This document shows positions 5,472 to 6,561 of a stretch of DNA of 6,561 bases, piece by piece. The notes under the pieces are model-generated. The model was not told the origin of the DNA, made no database searches, and saw only the letters and a list, made by a program, of their open reading frames with translations. The translations under genes and the position numbers were made by a program. The stretch spans positions 1 through 6,561 of the forward strand of contig SEEY01000222.1 in NCBI GenBank assembly GCA_004211235.1. Direction: 5' to 3'. This DNA is from Rubrivivax sp. (GTDB lineage Bacteria > Pseudomonadota > Gammaproteobacteria > Burkholderiales > Burkholderiaceae). Each line of letters opens with the position of its first letter. The stretch's first letter is position 1.

Positions 5472-5553
5472 GCCTCGGCATTCTGCGGACGGACTTGAGC
5501 GGCCGAACCCCCTAAATGGCCCGGGAAACCCTTGCTCGTTCCACGACCGCCGC

Positions 5554-5644
5554 CGCCGCAGGTGCGGCGACATCGAGGGCAGCCGCTGATCCGGCTCTGC
5601 CGGGCTGTCGGCCTTGCCCCCTTGAGGGGGCCGGCGAAGCCGGC
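5554..5644. repeat. Cluster of four GC hairpins in the fliN-fliO spacer
   Basis: Within about 90 nt there are four short inverted repeats: CGCCGC/GCGGCG (5554-5559/5564-5569), CCGGC/GCCGG (5591-5595/5599-5603), GCCCCC/GGGGGC around TTGA (5616-5631) and GCCGGC/GCCGGC around GAA (5630-5644). The last two share a base and cannot form fully together. The CCCCCTTGAGGGGGC motif recalls REP-like repeats common in Burkholderiales genomes. A 14-nt part, GGCCGGCGAAGCCG, also occurs at 2507-2520. The 186-nt spacer holds no gene that I can support. On the flagellar transcript it could protect the upstream RNA end or lower readthrough into fliO. Confidence 0.6.
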
Positions 5645-5657
5645 ACGGCGTGGGCCG

Positions 5658-6101
5658 TCAAGCCGCCTTGGACAGCCGGCGCATGCGCTCCGACGGCGTG
5701 ACGATGTCCGTCAGCCGGATGCCGAACTTGTCGTTCACCACCACCACTTCGCCCTGGGCGATCAGGTAGCCGTTGACGAGCACGTCCATCGGCTCGCCGG
5801 CCAGCGCGTCCAGCTCCACGACCGAGCCCTGGGCCAGCTGCAGGATGTTCTTGATCGGGATGCGCGTGCGGCCGAGTTCGACGGTGAGCTGGACGGGGAT
5901 GTCCAGGATCATGTTGATGTCGTTGCCCGGGCCGTTGCCGGTGGTCGGCGTGAAGTTGGCGAAGCTGGGCGTCGACACCTGCTCCGGCACTTCGGTGACT
6001 TCTGACGCCACGGACGGGGACGGGGCCGCTTCAGCGAGCGCCGCGGCCCACTCAGCCGCCATCGCGTCTTGTTCTTCTTGGCTGGGTGAATCAGGACTCA
6101 T
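5658..6101 (-). CDS. fliN: Flagellar motor switch protein FliN
   Basis: FliN is a C-ring protein of the flagellar switch; with FliM it binds phosphorylated CheY and docks the FliH-FliI export ATPase complex. It has 147 residues. An acidic, Ala/Pro-rich and poorly conserved N-terminal part (1-60) precedes the SpoA (surface presentation) domain at about 62-140. Conserved stretches are INMILDIPVQLTVELGRTR, IKNILQLAQGSVVELD, EPMDVLVNGYLIAQGEVVVV and DKFGIRLTDI. The start overlaps the fliM stop by 11 nt and has GGGAG 6 nt upstream, indicating coupled translation in a fliM-fliN unit. The separation from fliO by 186 nt of hairpin-rich sequence is wider than usual. Confidence 0.97.
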   Translation of the reverse strand: MSPDSPSQEEQDAMAAEWAAALAEAAPSPSVASEVTEVPEQVSTPSFANFTPTTGNGPGNDINMILDIPVQLTVELGRTRIPIKNILQLAQGSVVELDALAGEPMDVLVNGYLIAQGEVVVVNDKFGIRLTDIVTPSERMRRLSKAA

Positions 6102-6561
6102 GTTTGGCTCCCAGCCAGCTCTCTTGAGAGCCGGTCAGCATCTTGTCGATCTTGAGGGCGTACTTGCCATTGGAAGTGCCGTAGTTGCACTCGAAAACCG
6201 GCACGCCGTCCACCTTGGTCTGGATCATGGGATCGAGGTCCAGCTCGATGAAGTCGCCCGGCTTGAAGGCCAGCAACTGCTCCACCGTGGCCGGCGCCGT
6301 GCCGAGTTCCGCGACCAGCTCCACCTCGGCCGCCTGGATCTGCGTCTTCAGCAGGTTGATCCAGCGGCGGTCGGGCTCGGTGGAGTCACCGACCGTCGTC
6401 GAATACAACACGTCGCGGATGGGTTCCAGCGTCGCGTACGGAATGCAGAAGTAGATGGTGCCGCTGGTCTCGCCGATCTCCAGCGTGAACGAGGTCGACA
6501 CGACGATCTCGCTGGGCGTGGCGATGTTGGCGAACTGGGGCTGCATCTCCGAGCGCTGGTA
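6091..6561 (-). CDS. fliM: Flagellar motor switch protein FliM, C-terminal part (partial)
   Basis: The last 156 residues of FliM are present; the gene runs off the right edge of the window. The first visible residues, YQRSEMQPQFANIATPSEIV, match the conserved FliM middle domain. They continue into ISGTIYFCIPY-like sequence (here ETSGTIYFCIPYATLEPIRD) and end with the SpoA-type domain containing LLAFKPGDFIELD and the GTSNGKYALKI region. FliM is the C-ring protein that carries the CheY-P binding N-terminus (outside the window), contacts FliG, and through its SpoA domain pairs with FliN. The stop overlaps the fliN start by 11 nt. The M at 6546 is internal, not the start. Confidence 0.97.
   Translation of the reverse strand, partial: YQRSEMQPQFANIATPSEIVVSTSFTLEIGETSGTIYFCIPYATLEPIRDVLYSTTVGDSTEPDRRWINLLKTQIQAAEVELVAELGTAPATVEQLLAFKPGDFIELDLDPMIQTKVDGVPVFECNYGTSNGKYALKIDKMLTGSQESWLGAKHES

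Noticed and set aside
5472..5573. N-terminal extension of fliO to an ATG at 5573
   Set aside because: The 34 added residues are Arg/Pro-rich and would put a normal FliO N-terminus in the middle of the protein.

Overview
This window looks like a chromosomal segment of a high-GC betaproteobacterium, most likely of the order Burkholderiales (Roseateles/Rubrivivax/Leptothrix-like). The grounds are the strong G/C bias at third codon positions, the flagellar gene order fliM-N-O-P-Q-R, a PEP-CTERM protein, and GC-rich hairpin repeats of a type I recall from that group. The genus is an inference.

Left part (+ strand, 1-2504): the 3' end of one MacB/FtsX-type ABC transporter permease is followed 2 nt later by a second, complete permease. 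The two form the end of an efflux or lipoprotein-export style ABC operon whose ATPase would lie outside the window. A perfect 10-bp hairpin follows. Next is a separate gene for an exported DUF4394-like protein ending in a PEP-CTERM sorting signal. It converges with the flagellar genes across a 49-bp gap holding a shared hairpin.

Right part (- strand, 6561 down to 2554): fliM (partial), fliN, fliO, fliP, fliQ and fliR. FliM and FliN are switch-complex (C-ring) proteins. FliO, FliP, FliQ and FliR build the membrane core of the flagellar type III export gate. fliM/fliN and fliO/fliP overlap by 11 nt each and fliP/fliQ are 7 nt apart, as expected of one transcript. Two breaks interrupt this compact layout: a 186-nt fliN-fliO spacer with four small GC hairpins, and an 819-nt fliQ-fliR spacer.

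The fliQ-fliR spacer is the unusual part of the window. Almost all of it is one long foldback element (about 3390-4043). Its outer ~92-bp arms are near-identical inverted copies, each with its own 11-bp perfect hairpin. Its middle arms are more diverged but collinear, and its centre is a 31-bp inverted repeat of the GTAGGTTGGGG type. One small hairpin in the middle arms differs between the arms by a compensatory base-pair change. The element carries no credible gene, but it creates long open frames that could be mis-annotated as hypothetical proteins. It separates fliR from the rest of the export-gate genes.
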